This document shows, in pieces, positions 10,597-19,620 of a DNA stretch of 64,000 bases. The translations under genes and the position numbers were made by a program. The stretch is from Photobacterium profundum. Lineage in GTDB: Bacteria > Pseudomonadota > Gammaproteobacteria > Enterobacterales > Vibrionaceae. Below the pieces are notes generated by a model. The model saw only the letters and a program-made list of their open reading frames with translations. It was not told the DNA's origin and made no database searches. The stretch spans positions 496,001-560,000 of the forward strand of contig NZ_PYOD01000001.1 of assembly GCF_003026285.1 (NCBI RefSeq), in the 5' to 3' direction. Each line of letters opens with the position of its first letter. Positions within the stretch are counted from its first letter, which is position 1.

Positions 10597-12777
10597 ATGC
10601 AAAAAAACCGCTTTAGATTGAATTTACGCCGCTATTGGGCCAATGACCGGATTAACTACAGTATAAGGGTACTAATTGCGCTAGTCGGTGTTGCATTACC
10701 TTGTTGGCACTTAGGCTTAACTACCGAAATCACACCACTTGTACTGGGGATTATCGCCGCTGCGCTCGCAGAAACTGATGATAACCTAACAGGACGAATT
10801 AAAGGACTGGCGATGACACTGACGTGTTTTCTTATCGCGTCTTTTTCTATCGAAATTTTATTTGATACCCCTCTATTTTTTGCGATTGGTTTATTCGTCT
10901 CTACATTCGGCTTTATAATGCTGGGGGCAATTGGTGCTCGTTACGCCAGTATCGCGTTTGCCTCGCTCTTACTCGCTGTCTATACCATGCTAGGGGCAGA
11001 TACGAGCCCTAACCTATGGTATCAGCCAGTTATTCTATTAGCTGGTGCGGCATGGTATGGCTCTTTATCATTACTTTGGCATATCTTTTGGCCTAACCAA
11101 CCCGTGCAACAAAGCTTAGCCCGTGTTTTTACTGAATTCTCACGCTATTTAGACAGTAAAAGTAAACTGTTTGACCCGGTTTCTAATCTTATTCCACAAC
11201 CCTTACGTATTGAAGCTGCACAAAAAAATGCCCAAGTGGTTGCTGCACTCAATTCAGCCAAAGCAACACTACTGCACCGTGCGCGTCGCGGACACCCTAA
11301 TGCAACAGGTGATCGCTTCTTGAAAATCTATTTTCTCGCACAAGATATTCATGAACGTGCCAGTTCTTCACATTATCGCTACCAAGATTTAGCAGCAACC
11401 TTCCAACGTAGTGATGTGCTATTTCGTTTTCAACGCTTATTGACGTCACAAGCTAATGAATGTCGCGCGGTTTCGCATGCTCTCGCGATGGGTAAACCTT
11501 ATCATCACAGTGTTGAAAGTATTCGTGCGTTAGATGAACTACAAGAATCGTTAATCCACTTAAAAAATCAGAATAACCCTGAGTGGCGTTCATATTTAAT
11601 TCAGTTAGATTATCTGTTCAATAACCTCGCAACCGTTGAACGCCAACTGTCTAATGTAAGCAACCCAGATGCCGCGCCTACCGATCCAGATATTGAATTG
11701 GCAGACACTGAAGCACGTGGTGCTAAAGAAATGTGGAAACGGGTTATTAGCCAGTTTAAGCCAGATTCGATGTTATTTCGTCATGCGCTACGCATGGCAA
11801 TTGCGCTAACCGTTGGCTACGGCTGTATTCAATTTTTAGAGCTTGAAAGAGGATATTGGATTCTGCTTACAACCCTCTTTGTTTGTCAGCCAAACTATAG
11901 TGCGACACGCCAAAAATTGGTTCAAAGAGTCATTGGTACTTTGGGGGGATTGTTAGTTGGTATTCCATTGTTATACCTGTTTCCAGGCCAAGAAGGTCAA
12001 TTAGTACTCATGGTATTGGCTGGTGTATTATTCTTCGCCTTTAGAACCGTGCAGTATGGGTTAGCAACTGCATTTATCACGCTATTAGTCTTATTCTGTT
12101 TCAATCAATTAGGCGAAGGGTTTGCGGTTATTTTGCCGCGACTTGGCGACACTCTACTTGGATGTTTATTAGCAGTACTTGCTGTCAGCTTTATTTTGCC
12201 TGATTGGCAAGCAAACCGTTTACATACAGTAATGGCATCGGCGATTAAAACCAATTGTAATTACCTTGCTCAGATCATTGGTCAGTACCGTATAGGTAAA
12301 AAAGACAGCTTAAACTACCGTATTGCACGTCGAGATGCCCATAATACCGATGCTCAACTCAGTACCGCGATAAGCAATATGCTCGCAGAACCTGGGCGCT
12401 ATCGTATGTGTACCGACGAGAGTTTCCGCTTTTTAACGCTTAATCATGCCATGCTGAGCTATATTTCAGCACTCGGGGCACACCGTACGCGATTGGAGGA
12501 TGAGCATACACACCAATTAGTGGCACAATCACACCGTTTGATTCACGCTCATCTTGATTGCTTGGCTGAACAATTATCAAATAATCAGGTAGTAGCAACG
12601 CCTGTTATTGATACTGAAATAGAACAACGCCTTGCTCAGTGGCGAGATGAAGACTGCACATCAGGTCGTATGGTGTTACAGCAGCTTCACTTGATTCACC
12701 GCATGTTGCCAGAATTGCATTCATTAGCGAATAAATTAGCGGCAAGAACCAATAAAAAAGCGGTGGAAGTAGCATAA
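10597..12777 (+). CDS. yccS: YccS-type inner-membrane protein (FUSC family)
   Basis: A 726-residue integral membrane protein of the YccS/YhfK family, which belongs to the fusaric-acid-resistance/aromatic-acid exporter fold. Two membrane blocks are visible: N-terminal segments at about residues 25-165 (for example VGVALPCWHLGLTTEITPLV) and a second set at about 390-540 around LERGYWILLTTLFVCQPNYS and VQRVIGTLGGLLVGIPLLY. Each block is followed by a long helical soluble region. E. coli YccS is 717 residues and lies beside yccF-helD-mgsA; yccF is missing here. The transported substrate is not known for the family. Confidence 0.88.
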   Translation: MQKNRFRLNLRRYWANDRINYSIRVLIALVGVALPCWHLGLTTEITPLVLGIIAAALAETDDNLTGRIKGLAMTLTCFLIASFSIEILFDTPLFFAIGLFVSTFGFIMLGAIGARYASIAFASLLLAVYTMLGADTSPNLWYQPVILLAGAAWYGSLSLLWHIFWPNQPVQQSLARVFTEFSRYLDSKSKLFDPVSNLIPQPLRIEAAQKNAQVVAALNSAKATLLHRARRGHPNATGDRFLKIYFLAQDIHERASSSHYRYQDLAATFQRSDVLFRFQRLLTSQANECRAVSHALAMGKPYHHSVESIRALDELQESLIHLKNQNNPEWRSYLIQLDYLFNNLATVERQLSNVSNPDAAPTDPDIELADTEARGAKEMWKRVISQFKPDSMLFRHALRMAIALTVGYGCIQFLELERGYWILLTTLFVCQPNYSATRQKLVQRVIGTLGGLLVGIPLLYLFPGQEGQLVLMVLAGVLFFAFRTVQYGLATAFITLLVLFCFNQLGEGFAVILPRLGDTLLGCLLAVLAVSFILPDWQANRLHTVMASAIKTNCNYLAQIIGQYRIGKKDSLNYRIARRDAHNTDAQLSTAISNMLAEPGRYRMCTDESFRFLTLNHAMLSYISALGAHRTRLEDEHTHQLVAQSHRLIHAHLDCLAEQLSNNQVVATPVIDTEIEQRLAQWRDEDCTSGRMVLQQLHLIHRMLPELHSLANKLAARTNKKAVEVA

Positions 12778-12943
12778 CCCTACTCACTATCGTCATATGC
12801 CCTTTGATACTATTCTTATATATTATCTGAGGGCATAATCCTTTGTTTCATTCCTATTCACCCCCACTTTTTTCATGTCAATTCTCTGCTCATTTAATAA
12901 ACAATCGTTTATTTATCGGTCTACTGAAATATTTACTACAGTA

Positions 12944-13003
12944 ATACCATTCTGGTTCAGTAAATGGGCAAGCATTTACGCTGGGAAATTGATTAGATAG
13001 TTA
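12944..13003 (+). repeat. Interspersed palindromic element, copy A (partial)
   Basis: Starts ATACCATTCTGGTTCAGTAA, identical over the first 24 bases to the copy at 30132, and stays alignable for about 60 bases. The right-hand end (AGATTGGTAT type) is missing. It lies in the gap between yccS and the DUF302 gene and may contribute to the latter's leader. Confidence 0.7.
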
Positions 13004-13038
13004 TTTAGATAAATAACATTGAACAGGATGGTTTGACG

Positions 13039-13515
13039 ATGAAAAGCAGAATGGAAAAAATAATAAAACAAACACTATTGAGCGCAGCGTTATTCACTCT
13101 CACGATTACCATGGCTTTTGCTAACAATGGATTAATCAGTGTAAAAAGCTCACACAATGTAAAAGTCACTGCAGATAAGCTCGAACAGATATTGAATGAT
13201 AAAGGCATGACGGTTTTCGTTAGAATTGATCATTCAGCGGGGGCTAAACATGTTGGTGAGGTATTACGCCCTACAGAGCTCATTATTTTTGGCAACCCTA
13301 AAGTGGGAACACCTTTAATGCAGTGTAGTCAAAGTGCTGCAATAGATTTGCCTCAAAAAGCCTTGATCAGCCAAGACGAAAAAGGGCAAGTTTGGTTAAC
13401 CTATAATAGTCCTGACTATTTAGTTAAAAGACACAATATTAAAGGCTGTAATGAAATAGTTACCAAAATAGAGACGGCCTTAGCCAACTTTTCAAAAGCG
13501 GCGACTATGCCCTAA
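13039..13515 (+). CDS. DUF302 domain protein, exported
   Basis: A 158-residue protein with a signal peptide (about 1-28, ending ITMAFA before NNGLIS) and one DUF302 domain. The domain shows VKVTADKLEQILNDKGMTVF, the conserved histidine region RIDHSAGAKHVG, LRPTELIIFGNPKVGTPLMQ and YLVKRHNIKGCNE. The family is widespread and has no established biochemical role. The ATG at 13039 is chosen with AGGATGG upstream; a second ATG at 13051 is possible. It is monocistronic. Confidence 0.8.
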   Translation: MKSRMEKIIKQTLLSAALFTLTITMAFANNGLISVKSSHNVKVTADKLEQILNDKGMTVFVRIDHSAGAKHVGEVLRPTELIIFGNPKVGTPLMQCSQSAAIDLPQKALISQDEKGQVWLTYNSPDYLVKRHNIKGCNEIVTKIETALANFSKAATMP

Positions 13516-13944
13516 AGTCCTCGTTCTGTTGTAGGGATGGTTGTGATGATAAATGCACCACAGCCCATCTACTTCATCAGCAATTAAACGCAGCATACAC
13601 GATAACGTCATCAACCAACATGAAGTGACCTACTTCAATTCTATTCATAAGCCACCAACTACAACGACCTTAGTTTAAGGGGTCTGTTATGTATATACGA
13701 TATTCAAAATTTTTCTTTATACCGATAGGGATCACAATGAAAACAGTAATGATTCCACCTCTTCATTGCTGACAGGCATACAACAATTAGATCAAAATAC
13801 TTACACACTAACCTCCCACTAGTAACAAAAACCAAAAATAAGAAGATATATAGTAATTAACGCCAGTTATCCTAAACAATAGCTTTAAATATATCCCTAT
13901 AGCTGTAAAATTCAGCCCTTCACTCTGAAACTGACTCGCGAACT
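13516..13944. other. Gene-free stretch
   Basis: 429 bases between the DUF302 and LysE-type genes. The longest plausible start (ATG 13688, after an AAGGGG) gives only 27 codons with no recognisable product. No terminator, repeat or RNA was identified. The 3' part must contain the LysE-type promoter. Confidence 0.4.
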
Positions 13945-14592
13945 ATGATTGATTTATCTATTCTTCCTGTGTATTTAACCGCTGTTGTTGCTCTACTACT
14001 GATCCCTGGGCCCGACATGTTACTTATCGCCAGCTCTAGCTTAAGCTACGGAAAAAAAGTAGGGATCTTTGCAAGCCTTGGGAATGCGACAGCAGGTTTA
14101 GTGCTGACTTTACTGGCTGCAATGGGTGTATCTGCGTTAATCGCCATGAACCCAATCGCATTACAAGTATTACGCCTATTAGGCGGCGCTTATTTATTAA
14201 AAATGGGCTGGGACTGCATGCGTACTAACCCAGCCGATGCACCAGAGATAGAACAGCAAACAGGTTTAGCAAAAACACTGTATCGCCGAGCTGTTATCAG
14301 TAACTTGCTTAACCCCAAAGCCTTGATCTTCTTTGTCTTGTTTCTACCGCAGTTTGTATCAACGCACTCAACAGCAACCTCTGGCGAACAAATGCTGGTT
14401 CTCGGTTTACTATTGAATGTACTGGGCTTAATCTTCAATTTATTCTTAGTATCTATGGTTGGAAGCCTTGGTAAATCTTTGTTAAAAAATGAAAAATTCC
14501 GCACTAATCAACATAAAGTGATGGGCTTAGTCTTTTTCATTCTGGCAATATGGCTATTAGCATCGCAGGTACCAACACCCGCAATAAGCTGA
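13945..14592 (+). CDS. LysE/RhtB family amino-acid exporter
   Basis: A 215-residue inner-membrane translocator with about six membrane segments. The family signature near the N terminus is clear: LLLIPGPDMLLIASSSLSYG followed by GIFASLGNATAGL. LRLLGGAYLLKMGWD and NLLNPKALIFFVLFLPQFV are also typical of RhtB-type proteins. These proteins export amino acids such as threonine, homoserine, leucine or lysine; the substrate cannot be told from the sequence. It is monocistronic and ends in a terminator shared with treC. Confidence 0.88.
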   Translation: MIDLSILPVYLTAVVALLLIPGPDMLLIASSSLSYGKKVGIFASLGNATAGLVLTLLAAMGVSALIAMNPIALQVLRLLGGAYLLKMGWDCMRTNPADAPEIEQQTGLAKTLYRRAVISNLLNPKALIFFVLFLPQFVSTHSTATSGEQMLVLGLLLNVLGLIFNLFLVSMVGSLGKSLLKNEKFRTNQHKVMGLVFFILAIWLLASQVPTPAIS

Positions 14593-14630
14593 CTGTATTG
14601 AAAATAGAGCTTAAGATCTGAACCTCCACA

Positions 14631-14680
14631 AAAAAAGGCTTTAACTGCACTCTATATTAGAGCAAATTAAAGCCTTTTTT
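14631..14680. terminator. Bidirectional terminator between the LysE-type gene and treC
   Basis: AAAAAAGGCTTTAA (14631-14644) pairs with TTAAAGCCTTTTTT (14667-14680). Flanking A and T runs let it serve both convergent genes. Confidence 0.85.
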
Positions 14681-14735
14681 ATATATACCCCAGTCAGATA
14701 CATATTTAGATACAGTGAATCACTCGAATAAAGAT

Positions 14736-16418
14736 TTACGCTTTATCTATCAACAGCACCAAGCATTCATACGGTTTTAGTCGTATCGTTTGGCTTGCTG
14801 TTCGATCTTGATACCCTTCATAGTTACCTAAGATATAACGCCCCTGAATAGCATCAATATCAGACGGTAGATCACACTCAATATCAGTACCATAGTAATT
14901 GTTAATACAAACAAGCAGTTGTTGTTCTGACTCACGGCGATAACAAAACAGCTGCATGTTATCTGGCATTAAATCGCTGTAATCTCCCGTTGTTATCACT
15001 GCAATCTCTTTACGTAATTCAATCAATTTACGGTAGAAATAGAAAACAGAATTAGGGTCATCAACAGCTTGCTGCGCGTTTATTTCATGGTAGTTTTCTG
15101 CAACAGCTAACCACGGTTTACCTTGGGTAAATCCTGCTTGCTCGGAAGCATCCCATTGCATAGGGGTACGAGAATTATCTCGGGATTTTTGCGCCAAAAT
15201 AGCAAGCATATCCGCTTCACTTACACCTTGCTGATTTACCATAATGTCGTACATATTTGTACTTTCTACATCACGGTATTGTTCAATCGAGGTATAAGCG
15301 GGATTGGTCATACCAATCTCTTCACCTTGATAAATATACGGCGTGCCCTGCATCATATGAATAGACGTCGCGAGCATTTTGGCTGACTCGACTCGGTATT
15401 GCTGGTCATCACCCAAGCGACTCACTACACGGGGTTGATCATGGTTACACCAGAATAAAGCGCCCCACCCTTTGCCATTTAAGCCTTGTTGCCAATGATT
15501 AAAAATCTGCTTAAGTTGCAGGAAATCAAACGGTGCTTTGGTCCACTTTTCACCATTTTCATAATCCGCTTTTAGATGGTGAAAATTAAACACCATAGAC
15601 AACTCTTTACCGTCATTCGCTGAATACTGCTGACAATGCTCTAAAGTTGTCGACGACATTTCACCCACGGTTACTGAACCGTATTTTTGAAAAACACTTT
15701 CGCTGATTTCTCTGAGGTATTCATGTACACGCGGGCCATCTGTATAGAAACAGCGCCCATCACCAACGAGATCATTTTGATAATCTTGTTGTTTAGAGAT
15801 TAAATTAATCACATCTAAACGAAAGCCATCAACCCCTTTTTCAGCCCAGAAACTAATGACCTCTTTTACTTCATTACGAACTTTTGGGTTTTCCCAATTT
15901 AAATCGGCTTGTTCTTTCGCAAAAAGATGCAGGTAGTATTGATTGGTTGCTTCATCTAGTGCCCATGCATTACCACCAAACTTAGATGCCCAATTCGTTG
16001 GCTCTGCACCATTAACCGGATCTTTCCAAATATAGTAATCACGATATGGACTTAGTTTATTACCTAGTGCTGATTTAAACCACGCATGTTCAGTCGAGGT
16101 ATGATTGACCACAATATCCATAACTATACGGATACCTTTTTGATGCGCTTCATCTAATAACTGATCGAAATCGCTCATGGTGCCAAAATCTGGATTCACA
16201 TTATAGTAATCAGATATGTCGTAGCCATTGTCGATCATCGGTGAACAATAAATCGGGGTTAACCAAATCGCATCAACACCTAGCTTTTGAAGATAATCGA
16301 GCTTTGAAATAATCCCTTGAATATCGCCCGTACCCTGACATCCGCTGTCACAAAAACTTTTAGGATAAATCTGGTAAATAGTCGCTGTGCGCCACCATTC
16401 ATTATGCTCTGTTATCAT
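14736..16418 (-). CDS. treC: Trehalose-6-phosphate hydrolase
   Basis: Cytosolic glycoside hydrolase family 13 enzyme splitting trehalose 6-phosphate, delivered by the PTS, into glucose and glucose 6-phosphate. At 560 residues it is close to E. coli TreC (551). GH13 motifs: MDIVVNHTSTEHAWF, the nucleophile in DGFRLDVINL (about residue 200), the acid/base in SVTVGEMSSTT, and the transition-state Asp in FWCNHDQPRVVSRLGDD. The N-terminal WWRTATIYQIYPKSF is typical of the oligo-1,6-glucosidase/TreC group. It follows treB by 75 bases in the same orientation, so the two form an operon under TreR. Confidence 0.94.
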   Translation of the reverse strand: MITEHNEWWRTATIYQIYPKSFCDSGCQGTGDIQGIISKLDYLQKLGVDAIWLTPIYCSPMIDNGYDISDYYNVNPDFGTMSDFDQLLDEAHQKGIRIVMDIVVNHTSTEHAWFKSALGNKLSPYRDYYIWKDPVNGAEPTNWASKFGGNAWALDEATNQYYLHLFAKEQADLNWENPKVRNEVKEVISFWAEKGVDGFRLDVINLISKQQDYQNDLVGDGRCFYTDGPRVHEYLREISESVFQKYGSVTVGEMSSTTLEHCQQYSANDGKELSMVFNFHHLKADYENGEKWTKAPFDFLQLKQIFNHWQQGLNGKGWGALFWCNHDQPRVVSRLGDDQQYRVESAKMLATSIHMMQGTPYIYQGEEIGMTNPAYTSIEQYRDVESTNMYDIMVNQQGVSEADMLAILAQKSRDNSRTPMQWDASEQAGFTQGKPWLAVAENYHEINAQQAVDDPNSVFYFYRKLIELRKEIAVITTGDYSDLMPDNMQLFCYRRESEQQLLVCINNYYGTDIECDLPSDIDAIQGRYILGNYEGYQDRTASQTIRLKPYECLVLLIDKA

Positions 16419-16493
16419 GCTTATTTACTCGGAGAGTATTGAGCAGCAGAACGCTGCCCAACAATTTACATAGTTATAGAAAAGTACGGTGTA

Positions 16494-17936
16494 TTAGTTA
16501 GCCACAGCCTGTAACTTATCATCTGGCTCTATATCGCCCTTGGCTTGGGCACGCTTATAAAGCAATAACGTTAAGGTCATTGGCACAGCCATGGCCACTA
16601 GCATAGCGATAAGATAGACAGTCCAATATTGTGGCTGGATAGATAAAATACCCGGTAAACCGCCCACACCGATGCCGTTCGCCATCACGCCCGCGCTGCC
16701 ACAAATACCCGCAGCTAAAGCTGCACCTATCATTGCGCTTAACATTGGAAATTTGTATTTCAAGTTGATGCCGTACATCGCAGGCTCAGTCACACCTAAG
16801 AAAGCAGAAATAGCGGCAGGCACTGAAATTTCACGTTCATTGTGTTTTTTGCTGATCCAAATAATACCGACAACCGCAGAGGCTTGAGCAATATTTGATA
16901 ATGCAATAAGAGGCCAAATCGGTGTACCGCCCATATCTTGCATCAACTGTAAATCCACTGCGTTGGTTGTATGGTGGATCCCCGTAATAACTAATGGTGC
17001 GTAGAAAAAGGCAAAAACCATTGAACCAAGAACGGCAAAGTCACCTGTCATTGCAACTTTAGCGGCATAACCTACAGCATCGCCAATAGCACGACCGAAT
17101 GGACCAATAAATGCGTGCGCTAAAATAACGGAAAGAATCAAAGAGATAAACGGCACAATCACTAAGTACAAATAAGAAGGAATAATACGTTTAAGATTAG
17201 TTTCTATGAACGCCAATGCCATACCGGCGAAAATTGCCGGAATAACCTGTGCTTGGTAGCCCACTTTCTCTATCACAAACCAGCCGAAATCCCATACTTC
17301 TGGTACTTCTTTACCAATCATATAAGCATTCATTAACTGAGGCGAAACCAGAGTGACACCCAGCACAATACCCAGAATAGGCGTCCCCCCAAGCTTTTTC
17401 ACCGTAGCCCAACACACACCAACAGGTAGGAAGAAGAAAATCGCTTCACCAATCAGCCACAAGAATGAATGAACGGTTGACCAGAATTGACTGATTTCGA
17501 CTAAGGTTTTGCCATCGAACATGCGAATATCGCCGATGACGTTACGGAAACCAAGAATCAAACCACCAGTAATGATTGCCGGTAATAGAGGAACAAAAAT
17601 TTCAGCAAGGTGAGAAATACTTCTTTCAAGCAGACTCATGTTCTGACGAGCGGCAACCTTAGCTTCTTCTTTTGATGCTCCTGCATTTCCGGTTATGTCG
17701 GATAGCACTTTATAGGCTTCATCAACTTCAGTGCCGATAACCACTTGGAACTGTCCCGCATTGGTGAAACACCCTTTCACAGCAGGAATTTTCTCGATCT
17801 CTTTAACGTTTGCTCGCTCTGTATCGTTAAGAACAAAACGCAATCTGGTTAAACAGTGGCTAACGCTGGCAATATTGCCTGCACCGCCAATCAGTTCAAC
17901 CAAACGCTCAATATGCTGTCGATTTATTTTACTCAT
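16494..17936 (-). CDS. treB: PTS trehalose-specific EIIBC component
   Basis: Inner-membrane permease that imports and phosphorylates trehalose. The N-terminal EIIB domain has the phosphocysteine motif SVSHCLTRLRFVLND (Cys about 25), and VKGCFTNAGQFQVVIGTEV follows. The EIIC domain starts near residue 100, with about ten membrane segments and VFAFFYAPLVITGIHHTTNA. No EIIA domain is fused, as usual for TreB, which borrows glucose EIIA (Crr). The start MSKINRQHIERLVELIGG matches E. coli TreB; the frame extends four codons further upstream. Two TreR-type palindromes lie 60-130 bases upstream. Confidence 0.95.
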   Translation of the reverse strand: MSKINRQHIERLVELIGGAGNIASVSHCLTRLRFVLNDTERANVKEIEKIPAVKGCFTNAGQFQVVIGTEVDEAYKVLSDITGNAGASKEEAKVAARQNMSLLERSISHLAEIFVPLLPAIITGGLILGFRNVIGDIRMFDGKTLVEISQFWSTVHSFLWLIGEAIFFFLPVGVCWATVKKLGGTPILGIVLGVTLVSPQLMNAYMIGKEVPEVWDFGWFVIEKVGYQAQVIPAIFAGMALAFIETNLKRIIPSYLYLVIVPFISLILSVILAHAFIGPFGRAIGDAVGYAAKVAMTGDFAVLGSMVFAFFYAPLVITGIHHTTNAVDLQLMQDMGGTPIWPLIALSNIAQASAVVGIIWISKKHNEREISVPAAISAFLGVTEPAMYGINLKYKFPMLSAMIGAALAAGICGSAGVMANGIGVGGLPGILSIQPQYWTVYLIAMLVAMAVPMTLTLLLYKRAQAKGDIEPDDKLQAVAN

Positions 17937-17996
17937 GCCAATGTCCATTATGTTGTGAGGGTACGCTTAGCTTATTTTTATCTTTGGTTTTAACTT

Positions 17997-18014
17997 AATG
18001 GGAACATTCCCATT
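17997..18014 (-). promoter_or_regulatory. TreR operator, proximal
   Basis: AATGGGAA and TTCCCATT arms around a central CA, a perfect 8-bp inverted repeat. LacI-family palindromes of the GGGAA...TTCCC kind are known for TreR. It lies about 60 bases before treB. Confidence 0.75.
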
Positions 18015-18052
18015 AACCGGTCATTATAATGGCAAAACACTCGCGAACATGA

Positions 18053-18070
18053 AATGGGAACATTCCCACA
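18053..18070 (-). promoter_or_regulatory. TreR operator, distal
   Basis: TGGGAA (18055-18060), CA, TTCCCA (18063-18068): the same palindrome as the proximal site, with a centre-to-centre distance of about 56 bases. Two spaced sites suggest looping or cooperative binding by TreR. Confidence 0.75.
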
Positions 18071-18166
18071 ACGTGAAGGAGTTCACAAAGAGAAAGCGAT
18101 TTTTCACTCTTCGTATTTATATAATTATGGCTTAACGTCGCCTTAGGAAGAAGCTCAATACAAAAT

Positions 18167-19117
18167 CTATTGAGCAATCATGGCTTTTTGCGTGAGGTGT
18201 GTAACTTCATGGCAACCAGCGAGTTGCTTGATAAGTAAGGAGGCAGACGCTTTACCCGCTGCATAATAACCAGGATCAATACTGAAGGTATTAGGAAATA
18301 TAAATGACAATAAATCCGTTGCACCCACACCAGAAACCAATACATCACTGCGGTCTAATTCTTGTAAACGCTTCGCCACTCCCATCGCTAACGTGTCACT
18401 TGCACACACAATCGCTTCGGTTTCAGGCTTAAGCACATGATCTGTCAGTTCATAAGCGCTTTCATGACTAAGTTGGCCAGTCTGATAACTCGGTTCAATG
18501 TTGGCAGATTCACAATATTCAATATACGCATTTAGCCGCATTAAACCTGTCGTCTTATCGCTAGGATCAACACCGATAAAACCAATGTTCTGCTTACCCT
18601 GCTGTTGAAGGTTCGCCATTGCCAGCTCAATAATGCCATAGTTGTCGTAACCCACAGATGAGATCCGCCCGGTGTCCACCGCAATAACAACGGCTTTGTG
18701 ATTCAAACTTTCAACAACTGATAAATCACAACCGCTAAAACCAAATAAAATCACCCCATCTACATTGCGCTTTTGCAGTACTGACAAATGTTCATTGGTT
18801 TTTTCAGTACTAAATTGGCTTTCCATAATAACGGCATCATAACCCGCCGCATAAATCACATCCAAAATGCCACTCACCGCTTTGTTCTCTGAGGGAGAAT
18901 CAAGCCGCGAGATAATAACTCCCACCACTTTCGCACTGCCCCCTCGCATCGCTTGGGCTGATTTAGACGGCACAAAACCTGATTCTTGAATGACTTGTTC
19001 AACTCTTTCTCGGGTTTCAATCTTCACTTTGGGATCATTGGTTAACACACGCGAAACGGTGGATTTCCCAACCCCTGCTAACTTTGCAATATCTAAAATG
19101 GTGAGTTTTCTAGTCAT
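18167..19117 (-). CDS. treR: Trehalose operon repressor, LacI family
   Basis: A 316-residue repressor. The helix-turn-helix is at the N terminus: TILDIAKLAGVGKSTVSRVL (about 5-24), with the hinge EQVIQESGFVPSKSAQAMRG. The ligand domain follows (VVGVIISRLDSPSENKAVSG, VILFGFSGCDLSVVE, IVCASDTLAMGVAKRLQEL). The sequence pattern matches E. coli TreR, which binds trehalose 6-phosphate as inducer. It is upstream of treB in the same direction with about 230 bases between, which contain the two operators, so treB-treC has its own promoter. Confidence 0.93.
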   Translation of the reverse strand: MTRKLTILDIAKLAGVGKSTVSRVLTNDPKVKIETRERVEQVIQESGFVPSKSAQAMRGGSAKVVGVIISRLDSPSENKAVSGILDVIYAAGYDAVIMESQFSTEKTNEHLSVLQKRNVDGVILFGFSGCDLSVVESLNHKAVVIAVDTGRISSVGYDNYGIIELAMANLQQQGKQNIGFIGVDPSDKTTGLMRLNAYIEYCESANIEPSYQTGQLSHESAYELTDHVLKPETEAIVCASDTLAMGVAKRLQELDRSDVLVSGVGATDLLSFIFPNTFSIDPGYYAAGKASASLLIKQLAGCHEVTHLTQKAMIAQ

Positions 19118-19620
19118 AAATTCATTCTGGCTTATAAGAACAGTTTCATTGTCACCGTCGGCATCGATAATTCAATTCTTTTTGTTATCAACGATGAAAA
19201 ACGCTTCATCCATCCACTTTTTTCGTTAAAAGTGCTTTTTTTATCGACACTCATACCTACGGTAACGCAACTATTACGAAAAGGTATAGTCTTATAAAAG
19301 TACCGTAAAATAACAATATTACTTTGATAGTATGTGCTTAGGCTAAATATGAGTAAAAACGTTTAAGTAGGCGTTATCGATGTATGCCACCAATTTTTGT
19401 TCGGCGTTGCAAAAAACTGACAATATCCAAACAAAAAAGGAAGCAACATCAGATAAGTTGTATTTTGTACGATAAATTAGGCTTAAGATCTGCGATAGCT
19501 TGAAAAGCTCTAGCGCTATACCCATATCTTTTAGTGATAATAAATAAAAACAACTTTGTGCAGCATTTTTCTCTTCCATTTTTCTCTTAATGCACACAGG
19601 GTACAAAACCAAGGATTATT
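19118..19620. other. Divergent intergenic region between treR and the CARF-nuclease gene
   Basis: 503 bases with promoters for both divergent genes. An 89-codon frame on the minus strand (19343-19612) has no recognisable domain or ribosome site and is not called. No CRISPR-like repeats are present. Confidence 0.4.

Noticed and set aside
13688..13771. A 27-codon frame with a good ribosome site in the 13.5-13.9 kb gap
   Set aside because: Too short and without recognisable sequence; a leader peptide is possible but not supported.
19343..19612. An 89-codon minus-strand frame in the treR-nuclease gap
   Set aside because: No ribosome site, no domain, and an AT-rich random-like composition; it overlaps the promoter region of the plus-strand nuclease gene.
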